This document shows, one piece after another, positions 36,788 through 45,159 of a stretch of 64,000 nucleotides of DNA. The notes below the pieces were generated by a model. That model was not told the DNA's origin. It worked only from the letters and a program-made list of their open reading frames with translations, and did not search any database. The DNA is from Agrobacterium larrymoorei (GTDB taxonomy: Bacteria > Pseudomonadota > Alphaproteobacteria > Rhizobiales > Rhizobiaceae): the NCBI RefSeq assembly GCF_030819275.1, contig NZ_JAUTBL010000002.1, positions 1,056,501-1,120,500 of the forward strand, written 5' to 3'. The translations under genes and the position numbers were made by a program. Every line of letters begins with the position of its first letter. Positions within the stretch are counted from its first letter, which is position 1.

Positions 36788-38291
36788 ATGAGCATCAAGA
36801 TGTCCGCTAGTTTCGATATTTCCTTTGCCGCCTCCGCCTCATGTGCGAATGCTACCGCCATTCTTCTGCGCGCTTCCGGAGATGACGGTGCGGCGGGGCA
36901 GGCGCATGTCGATCCGGCTGGCGTGTTGGAAAAGGCCGCCAAGGTCGCAGGCTTTTCGGCAAAGTCGATGAGCGTTCTCGATGTTCTGGCGCCCCAAGGT
37001 TCTGAGGCAGATCGCATCACGGTCATCGGCCTTGGCAAGGCGACGAAGCTGACCGCGCATGATTGGCTGAGAGCGGGCGGTACCGCTGCTGCCAATTTCA
37101 AGAAAGCGGAAAAGGTCGTCATCTATCTCGATGTCCCAGGTGTCGATGTGAATGGCAAGAATGCTGCCGATTTCGCCCTCGGACTTCTGCTGCGCGCCTA
37201 TAGCTTCGATGCTTACAAGACCAAGAAACCGTCCGACGAGGAGAAGAAACCGAAGCACGTCGATGTGACGATCGTGACGGTTGCCCATGAAGAAGCAAAG
37301 AAAGCGTTTGATGCTGCCCAGGCCGTCGCCGATGGCGTCATCCTGGCGCGCGACCTCGTCAACCTGCCACCGAACGTGCTTGGTCCTGTCGAGTTCGCCG
37401 AAAAGGCCGAAGGCTTGAAGAAACTCGGCGTTGAGGTTGAAATCCTTGGCGAAAAGGAAATGAAGAAGCTCGGCATGGGCGCACTTCTCGGCGTGGCCCA
37501 AGGCTCTGTTCGCCCGCCACGGCTTGCCATCATGCAATGGAATGGCGGCTCCAAGAAAGACGAGCCGATCGCCTTCATCGGCAAGGGCGTGGTGTTCGAC
37601 ACCGGCGGTATTTCTCTGAAGCCAGGTGCCGGCATGGAAGACATGAAGGGCGACATGGGCGGCGCTGCTGCCGTGACCGGTCTCATGCACACGCTTGCGG
37701 CCCGCAAGGCAAAGGCCAATGTGATCGGCGTTATCGGGCTCGTCGAAAACATGCCGGATGGCAATGCTCAGCGGCCTGGCGATATCGTCACCTCCATGTC
37801 CGGCCAGACCATCGAGATCATCAATACCGACGCCGAAGGTCGCCTCGTTCTGGCGGATGCGCTATGGTACACGAACGATCGCTTCAAGCCGAAATTCATG
37901 ATCAATCTCGCCACCCTGACCGGTGCCATCACCGTGGCGCTCGGCAATCTTCAGGCGGGCCTCTTCTGCAATGACGATGAACTGGCCGGGCAGTTGATCG
38001 AGGCGGGGCGACACGACACAGGAGAAGCTCTGGCGCATGCCGCTCGGCAAGGATTACGACAAGATCATTGATTCGAAGTTTGCCGATATGAAGAACAGCG
38101 CCGGGCGCTTGGCGGGCTCGGTGACAGCCGCTCAGTTCCTCAAGCGCTTTGTCGGCGAGACGCCATGGGCGCATTTGGATATCGCAGGCACAGCCATGGG
38201 CTCGCCGCTGACCGAGATCAACCAGTCCTGGGGCTCCGGTTATGGCGTTCGCCTTCTGGACGAACTGGTTCGCGCGCACTACGAGGATTGA
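36788..38291 (+). pseudogene. pepA: Leucyl aminopeptidase with a +1 frameshift near the 3' end
   Basis: An M17 cytosolic aminopeptidase. Metal-binding and catalytic motifs are intact upstream: [29 protein letters not shown] and [14 protein letters not shown]. After LAGQLIEAG, at about codon 405, the frame moves to an unrelated tail ending at 38071. The true C-terminus ([20 protein letters not shown] … [15 protein letters not shown]) continues in the +1 frame to 38291. Removing one G from the run at 38005-38008 restores 500 codons, the normal length. Either an assembly error or a real truncation losing ~90 residues. The start could also be ATG 36800. Confidence 0.88.
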
Positions 38292-38320
38292 GGTAAAAGC
38301 AAGAAGGCGGCAATCTCCCG

Positions 38321-38770
38321 ATGACGGAAGTCCTGTTTTATCATCTGACGGAATCCAAGCTGGAGGATGCCTTACCGCCGCTTTTGGAGAAATCGCTGGA
38401 GCGCGGCTGGAAGGTCGCGGTCCAGACGGGAAGTGATGAGAAACGCGATGCGCTCGACGTGCTTCTCTGGACGTTCCGCGACGACAGCTTTCTGCCGCAC
38501 GCCACCGACGCCGTCGCAAGTTCTGCCGAACAGCCTGTGCTGCTCACCTCAACCGATGGCAATGCCAATCAGGCGACGGTGCGTTTTCTGGTCGATGGCG
38601 CCGAACCGCCGGCTCTTGAGCCGTACGAGCGTATCGTCTTCATGTTCGATGGCTACGACGCCGGGCAATTGGAGGCGGCACGCGCGCAGTGGAAGACGCT
38701 GAAAGTTGAGGGCCATGCACTCACCTATTGGCAGCAATCACCTGAAGGCCGCTGGCAGAAAAAGGCGTGA
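38321..38770 (+). CDS. holC: DNA polymerase III subunit chi
   Basis: A 149-aa protein matching HolC: EVLFYHLTESKLEDALPPLLEKSLERGWKV-type N-terminus, LLWTFRDDSFLPHA and the Walker-like-lacking core ending in YWQQSPEGRWQKKA. Chi links the clamp loader to single-strand binding protein. It lies 29 nt after pepA, the usual pepA–holC pair. Confidence 0.95.
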   Translation: MTEVLFYHLTESKLEDALPPLLEKSLERGWKVAVQTGSDEKRDALDVLLWTFRDDSFLPHATDAVASSAEQPVLLTSTDGNANQATVRFLVDGAEPPALEPYERIVFMFDGYDAGQLEAARAQWKTLKVEGHALTYWQQSPEGRWQKKA

Positions 38771-38783
38771 TCCCTTAAGCGCA

Positions 38784-39706
38784 TCAACGACGGAAGCGAA
38801 AACCGGCAAAGCCGGTCGTCTTCGTCGGGATCGCCCAAACACCGCCCGATAATGGCGCCTTATGTAACCGCTCCTCCGACATGTTGTGACGGTGGGACGT
38901 CAGGAAAAGCGTGCTGAAGTCCGGCCCACCGAAGCAGCCCATGGTGGGGTGCGGGACGGGCGCCGCAATCGCACCGAGATGCACGCCGTCGGGCGAAAAC
39001 GCGTTGATCAGTCCAGCCGAAACGCCAGCGCTCCAGTAAACGCCGGAACGATCGACGCAGCCGCCATCGGGCCTGCCCGTTTCCTCCGTCATCTGCGCAA
39101 CCAGAATTCCTTCATCAAAGGTCCCTCGGCTCTTGTCGAATGTGCGGCGACGGATCTTTGTACGGAATCGCTTTGCCACATGAGCGAACCATCTTGTGAG
39201 AAGGCAAGCCCATTGGGGCAGGTGAGGCCGGTCTGCATCCATTCGGCACCACTTGCCGTGACGCGCCAAAGCTCACCGCGCGGTTCCATCTGCGGCAATG
39301 GCACATTATGCATCGTGCCGACCCAGAAGGCACCATCTGGCCCGATGCGTCCATCATTCAGCCGGAAAGGACTGCCCTCCTGCGCCGGAATGCTGCAGAG
39401 CGTGTGGGTGGCGCCACTCTCCGGATCGAGGACAACGATATCCATGCCACAGGCGATGATGAGGTCGCCACTGTCACAAAGTCCAAGGCTCGACACCGTG
39501 TTTGGGAAAGACCATTCACGATACTGACCGGGCGTGAGAGCAGCAGAGCGCACCGTCTTGCCGAGAATATCGCACCAGAACAGCACTTGGCGCTTTTCGT
39601 CCCAAACGGGTGATTCCGCCAGCGTGCTGATTGTGTCGCAGAGGAGTGTTGCCTCTGACATGCCGAGCGCTTCGGCAGGCAGCAGCCTGTAGTGTGCAGT
39701 GGTCAT
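38784..39706 (-). pseudogene. SMP-30/gluconolactonase family protein with a frameshift
   Basis: A six-bladed β-propeller lactonase family member in two frames. The upstream frame gives ESPVWDEKRQVLFWCDI, SPFRLNDGRIGPDGAFWVG and TCPNGLAFSQDGSLMWQSD. The downstream frame resumes at FDKSRGTF and gives MTEETGRPDGGCVDRSG, AVPVPHPTMGCFGG-like sequence and LFLTS. The break lies near 39137-39150, and the total length is one nucleotide short of 308 codons, consistent with a single-base loss. Metal ligands (Glu in ESPVW, Asn in CPNGL, Asp in GGCVD) are split across both parts. It lies behind gntR, probably the lactonase of this sugar locus. Confidence 0.85.
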
Positions 39707-39737
39707 GGTGGGATCCGTTGTCGATGGTACCGCAGAT

Positions 39738-40451
39738 TTACTCGAAATAGTCCTGATGGTTGGCAAAGACCTGCGCCAGAATGCCCAAGACGCGCCTTAG
39801 GTGTTTGCGCAACTCGTCCGCCGCAAGCGTCTCGTTGCCATCCTTTATCGCGGCATAGACCGCCTCGTGTTCGGCAAGTAGCCCCGCCATATGCGCCTCA
39901 TCGGTAATGGCGAGAGCCCGCAGGCGGTCAAGGCCTGCCTTTTCGCGGATGAGCAGCGTTTCCAGCCTGTCCATGCCGGTGGCCGCCGCAAGGGCGCTGT
40001 GAAACTGGTCGTCATGCATCCGGAAGGCCTTGCGGTCCCCGCGCTGCATCGCCTTGCGCTGACCGCTCAGCGCATGCTCGATTTCCTGCTCCGCTTCCGC
40101 CGACAGGCCGATCTCGCATAGCTTCTCGACCGCTGCGACCTCAAGCGCTTCACGGATGAATTGCGAACTGCGGATACTCTTTTCAGAAAGCTTGGAGACG
40201 TATGTGCCGCGGCTGGGAAGGGTTACGATCAAGCCGTCGTCTCGTAAACGGCTCAATGCCTCCCGCACCGGCGTACGACTGGAATTGAATGATAGGCCGA
40301 TCTCATTTTCGGATACCGCCTGCCCGGGAAAAAGCTCCCGCGACAGAATGGCGGACTTTAGCGCCGAGTAAATCTGATCCACTACGGGACGGTTCAGATC
40401 CAGCCTCTCCATGGTCGGGACAGAGCCGCCTGTCATCGGGATTTTGGGCAT
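39738..40451 (-). CDS. GntR family (FadR subfamily) transcriptional regulator
   Basis: A 237-aa protein with an N-terminal winged helix (LKSAILSRELFPGQAVSENEIG, SRTPVREALSRLRDDGLI) and a C-terminal FCD domain whose histidines (MHDDQFHSAL, LLAEHEAV, LRKHLRRV) fit a metal/carboxylate ligand site. ATG at 40451 follows GGAG by 5 nt. It is divergent from the dehydrogenase–transporter operon and transcribed with the SMP-30 gene. It likely represses both directions through the palindromes at 40473-40520 and responds to a sugar acid. Confidence 0.92.
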   Translation of the reverse strand: MPKIPMTGGSVPTMERLDLNRPVVDQIYSALKSAILSRELFPGQAVSENEIGLSFNSSRTPVREALSRLRDDGLIVTLPSRGTYVSKLSEKSIRSSQFIREALEVAAVEKLCEIGLSAEAEQEIEHALSGQRKAMQRGDRKAFRMHDDQFHSALAAATGMDRLETLLIREKAGLDRLRALAITDEAHMAGLLAEHEAVYAAIKDGNETLAADELRKHLRRVLGILAQVFANHQDYFE

Positions 40452-40472
40452 TTTCACTCCAGCGATTTCTAA

Positions 40473-40484
40473 CCGGTATACCGG
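40473..40484. promoter_or_regulatory. GntR operator 1
   Basis: Perfect 12-bp palindrome CCGGTATACCGG in the gntR–Gfo/Idh divergent region. Its centre GGTATACC fits the GT…AC core of FadR-type GntR sites. On the minus strand it lies where the spacer of a gntR promoter (TTGTGT…17 nt) would be. Confidence 0.65.
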
Positions 40485-40496
40485 AACACAAGTCAG

Positions 40497-40525
40497 TTGA
40501 CAACCGGCATACCGGTATGCAAATT
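40497..40525 (+). promoter_or_regulatory. Putative promoter of the sugar operon
   Basis: Consensus -35 TTGACA (40497-40502), a 17-nt spacer and a weak -10 CAAATT (40520-40525), about 30 nt before the first dehydrogenase start. The spacer consists of operator 2, which would allow direct repression. Confidence 0.5.
40504..40520. promoter_or_regulatory. GntR operator 2
   Basis: CCGGCATACCGG (one mismatch from operator 1) overlaps a perfect 14-bp palindrome GCATACCGGTATGC. The matching 12-mers are centred 31 bp from each other, about three helical turns, allowing cooperative binding on one face. Confidence 0.65.
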
Positions 40526-40554
40526 ACGCCGCATTGGGAAGGGAGGCTCCCTAA

Positions 40555-41604
40555 ATGCAGAAGATCAAAACCTGCGTCATCATTGGCGCTGGAATGGTGG
40601 CGAAGACCCATGTGCTCGCCTGTGCAGCAAGTCCTGACAAAATTCGGCTGAAGGGTATCGTTGACAGCGGTTCCGGTCGCGCCAAGGCATTGGCCGAGGA
40701 AGCGTCGAAGCACGCGGGATATGACGTGACAGTTTATTCCTCGGTGGCTGAGGCGGCGCAGGACAAGGATGTCGATTTCGCCATTATCGCCACGCCGCCG
40801 AACGCCCGCCTCGATATCGTCGAAGCCTTCGCCCGTGCCGGCAAGCACATTCTCATGGAAAAGCCGGTTGCCCGGCACACCGATGAGGCCGAGCGTCTGG
40901 TTGCTCTGTGTCGGGACGCTGGCGTCACGCTCGGTATCATCTTCCAGCATCGCATGCGCGCAGCTTCACAAAAGGCGCGCGAGCTTGTTGACGGTGGAAC
41001 GCTTGGAGAACTGGGTCTCTGCGAGATTTCCGTGCCGTGGTGGCGTGCTCAATCCTATTACGACGAACCCGGTCGTGGCACTTTGGCGCGTGACGGCGGC
41101 GGCGTTCTGATTTCCCAGGCGATTCACACCATCGATCTTGCCTTGAGCCTCACCGGTCCCGTGTCTCGCGTCCAAGCCATGGCGGCAACCACCCGTTTCC
41201 ACCGCATGGAAACGGAGGATTATGTTGCCGCAGGCCTGCGCTTTGCAAGCGGTGCAGTCGGTTCGCTGGTTGCCAGCACGGCAAGTTTTCCAGGCTCGGC
41301 GGAATCGATCCTCCTGCATTTCGACAATGCCAGCCTCCGGCTCGCATCCGGTCTTCTGCATGTCGATTGGCGCGACGGACGCCAGGAGGTCTTCGGTGGG
41401 GCAGCTTCCGGCACCGGTGGCGGCGCCGATCCGATGGCCTTTACCCATGAATGGCATCAGGGCGTCTTCGAGGATTTCGCAGATAGCATCACCGCAGAAC
41501 GCCCGCCGGTTGTCACGGGTGAAGCGGCTCTTTTGTCTCACATATTGATCGACGCGATCATTAACTCGGCCGAAACCGGCAAGGAAGTGGAACTGCAAAA
41601 ATGA
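40555..41604 (+). CDS. Gfo/Idh/MocA family oxidoreductase (first of three)
   Basis: A 349-aa NAD(P)-dependent dehydrogenase. Rossmann motif VIIGAGMVAKTHV, the family EKP motif (LMEKPVARH), and a C-terminal α/β domain with the catalytic-type lysine/histidine region ISQAIHTIDLALSL. Family members act on sugars, inositols and sugar acids. GGGAGG precedes the ATG. It is first in the operon under the GntR operators; its stop overlaps the next start (ATGA). Substrate unknown. Confidence 0.9.
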   Translation: MQKIKTCVIIGAGMVAKTHVLACAASPDKIRLKGIVDSGSGRAKALAEEASKHAGYDVTVYSSVAEAAQDKDVDFAIIATPPNARLDIVEAFARAGKHILMEKPVARHTDEAERLVALCRDAGVTLGIIFQHRMRAASQKARELVDGGTLGELGLCEISVPWWRAQSYYDEPGRGTLARDGGGVLISQAIHTIDLALSLTGPVSRVQAMAATTRFHRMETEDYVAAGLRFASGAVGSLVASTASFPGSAESILLHFDNASLRLASGLLHVDWRDGRQEVFGGAASGTGGGADPMAFTHEWHQGVFEDFADSITAERPPVVTGEAALLSHILIDAIINSAETGKEVELQK

Positions 41605-42617
41605 CTAAAGCAATTAAGTTCGTCGCTCTGGGCATAGAGCACCGCCACATTTTTGGCATGGCACAGAACCTGATGGACGTCGGTGCGGAATTCGTCGGCT
41701 GGTGGACGGAAGGCGAGCCCGATGTGGTCGAAGGTTTCGTCAAGCGTTTTCCCAACGTGCCGCGCTCGGCCACCAAGGAAGCGCTTCTTGCAGATGACAG
41801 CATTGATCTCGTCGTCATCGCCGATATTCCGTCCAAGCGCGCGGACCTCGCAGTCGCTTCGATGGAAGCCGGCAAGGATGTCATGACCGACAAGCCAGGA
41901 TGCACAACACTCGAACAGCTTGAGCGTATTCGCCAGACGGTCAAGAAGACCAACCGGATCTGGACGATCGACTTCTCAGAGCGCTTCGAAGTGCCGAGCG
42001 TCACCAAGGCTGCCGAGTTGGTCGCCGCAGGCGCCATCGGCCGCGTCGTGCAGACGATCGGCATGGGGCCGCATCGTCTGAACCGCCAAATCCGCCCGAA
42101 GTGGTTCTTCGAGCGTGAAGCCTATGGCGGCATCATCACCGATATTGCCAGCCACCAGATCGATCAGTTCATGTTCTTCACCGGCTCCACCGACGTGGAA
42201 ATCGTGTCTGCGACGGTTGCCAATTACGCCAATCCAGGCGATCCGGGCCTGCAGGATTTCGGCGAAGTGCTTCTGCGTGGCGACAAGGGCCATGGCTATA
42301 TCCGCGTCGATTGGTACACGCCGGATGCGCTGCCCACCTGGGGCGACGGTCGTCTGACCATTCTCGGTACCGAAGGCTACATCGAGCTGCGCAAATATGT
42401 CGATGTCGGCAACAGCGAAGGCACTGACCGCCTGATCCTCGTGAATGGCGATCGCTGCGAATATATCGATGCCTCCGGTGCCGGGCTCCCATATTTTGGA
42501 CGTGTATGCGACGACATTCGCAACCGTACCGAAACGGCAATGACGCATGAGCATGTGTTCAAGGTTTGCGAACTGTCGCTTCAGGCGCAGGCCAAGGCCG
42601 AAGGAGCAAAGGCATGA
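41601..42617 (+). CDS. Gfo/Idh/MocA family oxidoreductase (second of three)
   Basis: A 338-aa member. It lacks a clean GxGxxG at the N-terminus (FVALGIEHRHIFGMAQ) and has TDKPGC in place of the usual EKP. The segment ITDIASHQIDQFMFF aligns with the catalytic histidine region. This pattern resembles subfamily members of uncertain activity; cofactor binding may be atypical. It overlaps both neighbours by 4 nt, so the three dehydrogenases are translationally coupled and perhaps work together. Confidence 0.85.
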   Translation: MTKAIKFVALGIEHRHIFGMAQNLMDVGAEFVGWWTEGEPDVVEGFVKRFPNVPRSATKEALLADDSIDLVVIADIPSKRADLAVASMEAGKDVMTDKPGCTTLEQLERIRQTVKKTNRIWTIDFSERFEVPSVTKAAELVAAGAIGRVVQTIGMGPHRLNRQIRPKWFFEREAYGGIITDIASHQIDQFMFFTGSTDVEIVSATVANYANPGDPGLQDFGEVLLRGDKGHGYIRVDWYTPDALPTWGDGRLTILGTEGYIELRKYVDVGNSEGTDRLILVNGDRCEYIDASGAGLPYFGRVCDDIRNRTETAMTHEHVFKVCELSLQAQAKAEGAKA

Positions 42618-43693
42618 TCGGAGTCGCCATTGTTGGCGCCGGTATCGGTGCCGAGCATCTGAAGGGTTATCTCGCTCTGCCGGAACGCTTCTCCGTCAAG
42701 GCGATATGCGATCTCGACGTGGAGCGTGCGCGTGGCGTTGCCAATGGCACGTCCATCCATGTCACCGCCGATCTGGATGAGGTTCTGGCGGATCCGAGCA
42801 TCCAGCTCATCGACGTCTGCCTGCCGCCGCACTTACATTTCCCAATCACGCTGAAGGCGCACGCCGCTGGCAAGGACGTGGTCTGCGAAAAGCCGCTCGT
42901 GCGTTCGCTGGAAGAGGCGAATGCGCTTCTCGAATCCGTCAAGACGACGGGCCGCAGCATCTTCCCCGTCTTTCAGTATCGCTTTGGTCCGGCCATGCGC
43001 CAGCTTCGCGCGCTGATCGATGCCGGGCTTGCCGGCAAGGCCTATGTTGCAAGCTCGGAAGTCCATTGGAACCGCGGCAAGGGCTATTACGACATTCCCT
43101 GGCGCGGAACCTGGAAAGGCGAGTGCGGTGGCGCGATCCTCGGCCATGCGATCCATGCACATGATCTGATCTGCTACGTGCTCGGTCCGGTCGAAGAAGT
43201 CTTCACCATGGCCGATACCCGCGTCAACGCGATCGAAACCGAAGACTGCGCGGCACTCAGCTTCCGCATGAAGAACGGCGCGCTGGCGACTAGCTCGGTC
43301 ACGCTCGGTGCGGCCGAAGACACATCGCGTCTGCGCTTCTGCTTCGAAGGTTTCACCGCCGAGAGCGGTTCGCTGCCCTATCGCCCGGCGGAAGACAAGT
43401 GGCGCTTCATTGCGCGAGCACCGACGACGCAAGCTCAGATCGATGCGGTTCTTGCCACGGTTGGCGATGGCGAGAACGGCTTTACCGGTTTTGTCGAGGC
43501 GATTGCTGACGCCATGGAGGGGCGCGGCGGCAAGGAGGTCACCGTAACGGACGGTCTGCAATCGATCGAACTCGTCACGGCCATCTATCGCTCGGCGCGC
43601 GAAGGCAAGCCGGTACGGCTGGCAGAGGCGGCGGAAGGTCAGTGGATCAAGGGTTGGGCTCCGCAGCCTGCACCCACCGCAGCATCGGCCTGA
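42614..43693 (+). CDS. Gfo/Idh/MocA family oxidoreductase (third of three)
   Basis: A 359-aa dehydrogenase with AIVGAGIGAEHLKGY, VCEKPLVRS and the putative catalytic ILGHAIHAHDLICYVLG. ATG 42614 overlaps the previous stop. It is followed by about 140 nt carrying an intergenic repeat and then the ABC transporter genes. Substrate unknown; sequence separation from the first two copies argues for distinct steps rather than recent duplication. Confidence 0.88.
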   Translation: MIGVAIVGAGIGAEHLKGYLALPERFSVKAICDLDVERARGVANGTSIHVTADLDEVLADPSIQLIDVCLPPHLHFPITLKAHAAGKDVVCEKPLVRSLEEANALLESVKTTGRSIFPVFQYRFGPAMRQLRALIDAGLAGKAYVASSEVHWNRGKGYYDIPWRGTWKGECGGAILGHAIHAHDLICYVLGPVEEVFTMADTRVNAIETEDCAALSFRMKNGALATSSVTLGAAEDTSRLRFCFEGFTAESGSLPYRPAEDKWRFIARAPTTQAQIDAVLATVGDGENGFTGFVEAIADAMEGRGGKEVTVTDGLQSIELVTAIYRSAREGKPVRLAEAAEGQWIKGWAPQPAPTAASA

Positions 43694-43700
43694 AGATCGG

Positions 43701-43785
43701 GATCGATTTTCAGAAAGGCACGATGCGTGATTTGGAAGAGCTAGAGCGTCCTTTGTGCGTCCGAAAGGATGCACGGCGCTCTAGA
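43701..43785 (+). repeat. Palindromic intergenic repeat, copy A
   Basis: About 85 bp that aligns with 61946-62030: ATCGATTTTC.GAAA.GCACGATG, then a spaced hairpin GTGCGTCC GAAA GGATGCAC inside an outer stem CTAGAGCG / CGCTCTAG. It lies between the third dehydrogenase and the binding-protein gene. The layout matches rhizobial intergenic mosaic elements. Confidence 0.7.
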
Positions 43786-43814
43786 GCATAATCATCGCCA
43801 AAGCATAATCATCG
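43785..43814 (+). repeat. 13-bp direct repeat before the binding-protein gene
   Basis: AGCATAATCATCG occurs at 43785-43797 and again at 43802-43814, 17 bp apart, ending 17 nt before the start codon. Could be a duplication scar at the edge of the adjacent palindromic repeat. Confidence 0.6.
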
Positions 43815-43830
43815 AATGGGAGGAAACCAG

Positions 43831-45102
43831 ATGATCAGACAATACAGCATGGCATTGGCGCTCGCTTTGGGCGCGGCGTCTTTCGCCGGTGGCGCTCAGG
43901 CTGCCCAGGAAGTTCGCTTCACCTGCGCCTATGACGGCAATGGCTGCGAAATCCTGAAGGACATTCTCGCACGTTACGAAAAGCAGCATCCGGATGTGAA
44001 GATCGTTACCGACGTGGTGCCTTAAAAGGCGCTGTTGGAAGGTCTGCCCGTTCAGCTCGCGGGCGGCAGCGGTCCGGATTTCGCCACCGTCACCGACCTT
44101 GGCGGCCTCAACCGTTATTATCTCGATCTCACGCCCTATGTGGACGCGAAGAACTGGGAAGACAATTTCTCCAACGTGCTGAAATGGTACCGCAGCGGCC
44201 CTGACGACAAGGGCATTTACGGCATGCATACGCAGCTGACCATCACCGGCGCCTTCATCAATCGCACGCTGTTCGATCAGGCCAATGTCGCCGTGCCCGG
44301 TAAGGACGCGACGATGGACGATTGGGCGAAAGCGGCGACCGCCGTCGCGAAGGCAACCGGAACACCTTATCCGATGGCAATCGACCGTTCGGGCCATCGT
44401 ATTGCCGGCCCCGCCATCTCCTATGGCGCCAAGATTTTCGACGCTGAAGGCAAGCCGATCCTGGTCGATGAAGGCTTTACGACTTTCGTGAAGAAGTTCG
44501 TCGAGTGGAACAAGGACGGCACCATGGCGCGTGACGTCTGGGCCGGGCAGGGCGGTAATACCTATCGCGACGCCGCGCAGGAATTCATCAACGGCCAACT
44601 CGCGTACTACTATTCCGGTAGCTGGCAGACGGCGCGCTTCGACAGCCAGGTAGGCGATGCCTTCGACTGGGAAGTCGTGCCGCAGCCTTGCGGCGGTGCT
44701 GCCTGCACCGGCATGCCGGGTGGTACTGGGATCGTCGGTTTCAAGCAGACCAAGAACCCGAAGATCGTTGCCGATATCCTGAACTTCCTTGCCGAAGACG
44801 AGAACTATCTCGACTTCACCGTCCGCACCCGCAACGTTCCGGCCAAGAAGTCGGTCGCGGAAAAGGGCGTGACCTATACCGGTGCGACCCCTGCGACGCA
44901 GAAGGCCATGAATGCCTGGCTCGACCAGATCCCCGGCATCAGCCCGATTGCTTACGCCTACCAGGGTTACAAGAACAATCGCGCCATGTTCAACATCTCT
45001 GTTCAGCGCATCACCCAGGCCATCGTCGGCGAATTGACAGTCGATGAAGCGATGGCACGCGCCAAGACAGACGTTGAGGAAATGTTGAAGCAGGCGAAGT
45101 GA
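43831..45102 (+). pseudogene. Sugar ABC transporter substrate-binding protein, interrupted by TAA at codon 65
   Basis: A 423-codon CUT1-type binding protein. It has a signal peptide (MIRQYSMALALALGAASF, cleavage near AQA), then EVRFTCAYDGNGCEILKDIL. At 44023-44025 an in-frame TAA interrupts DVVP-*-KALLEGLPVQLAGGSGPDF; family members usually have tyrosine (TAC) here, so a single C-to-A change explains it. The remainder is intact in the same frame to 45102. If real, the transporter lacks its receptor. GGAGG precedes the ATG at 43831. Start and homology are clear; integrity is not. Confidence 0.88.
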
Positions 45103-45112
45103 TCCATCGCCT

Positions 45113-45143
45113 TCCGGCGCGACGCATTCCGTGCCGCGCCGGA
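45113..45143 (+). other. Intercistronic hairpin between binding protein and permease
   Basis: A perfect 9-bp GC-rich stem TCCGGCGCG / CGCGCCGGA with a 13-nt loop and no T tract. Hairpins here commonly stabilise the binding-protein message and lower permease expression. Confidence 0.6.
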
Positions 45144-45159
45144 TCGAAGGAGGAGCCCC

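Noticed and set aside
42566..43693. Longer start for the third Gfo/Idh gene at 42566
   Set aside because: The extra 16 residues lie within the previous gene and precede the Rossmann start; the ATGA overlap at 42614 is the typical coupling seen throughout this operon.
44023..44025. TAA read as a recoded codon
   Set aside because: TAA is not a selenocysteine or pyrrolysine codon in known bacteria, and no recoding structure is apparent; mutation or sequencing error is simpler.
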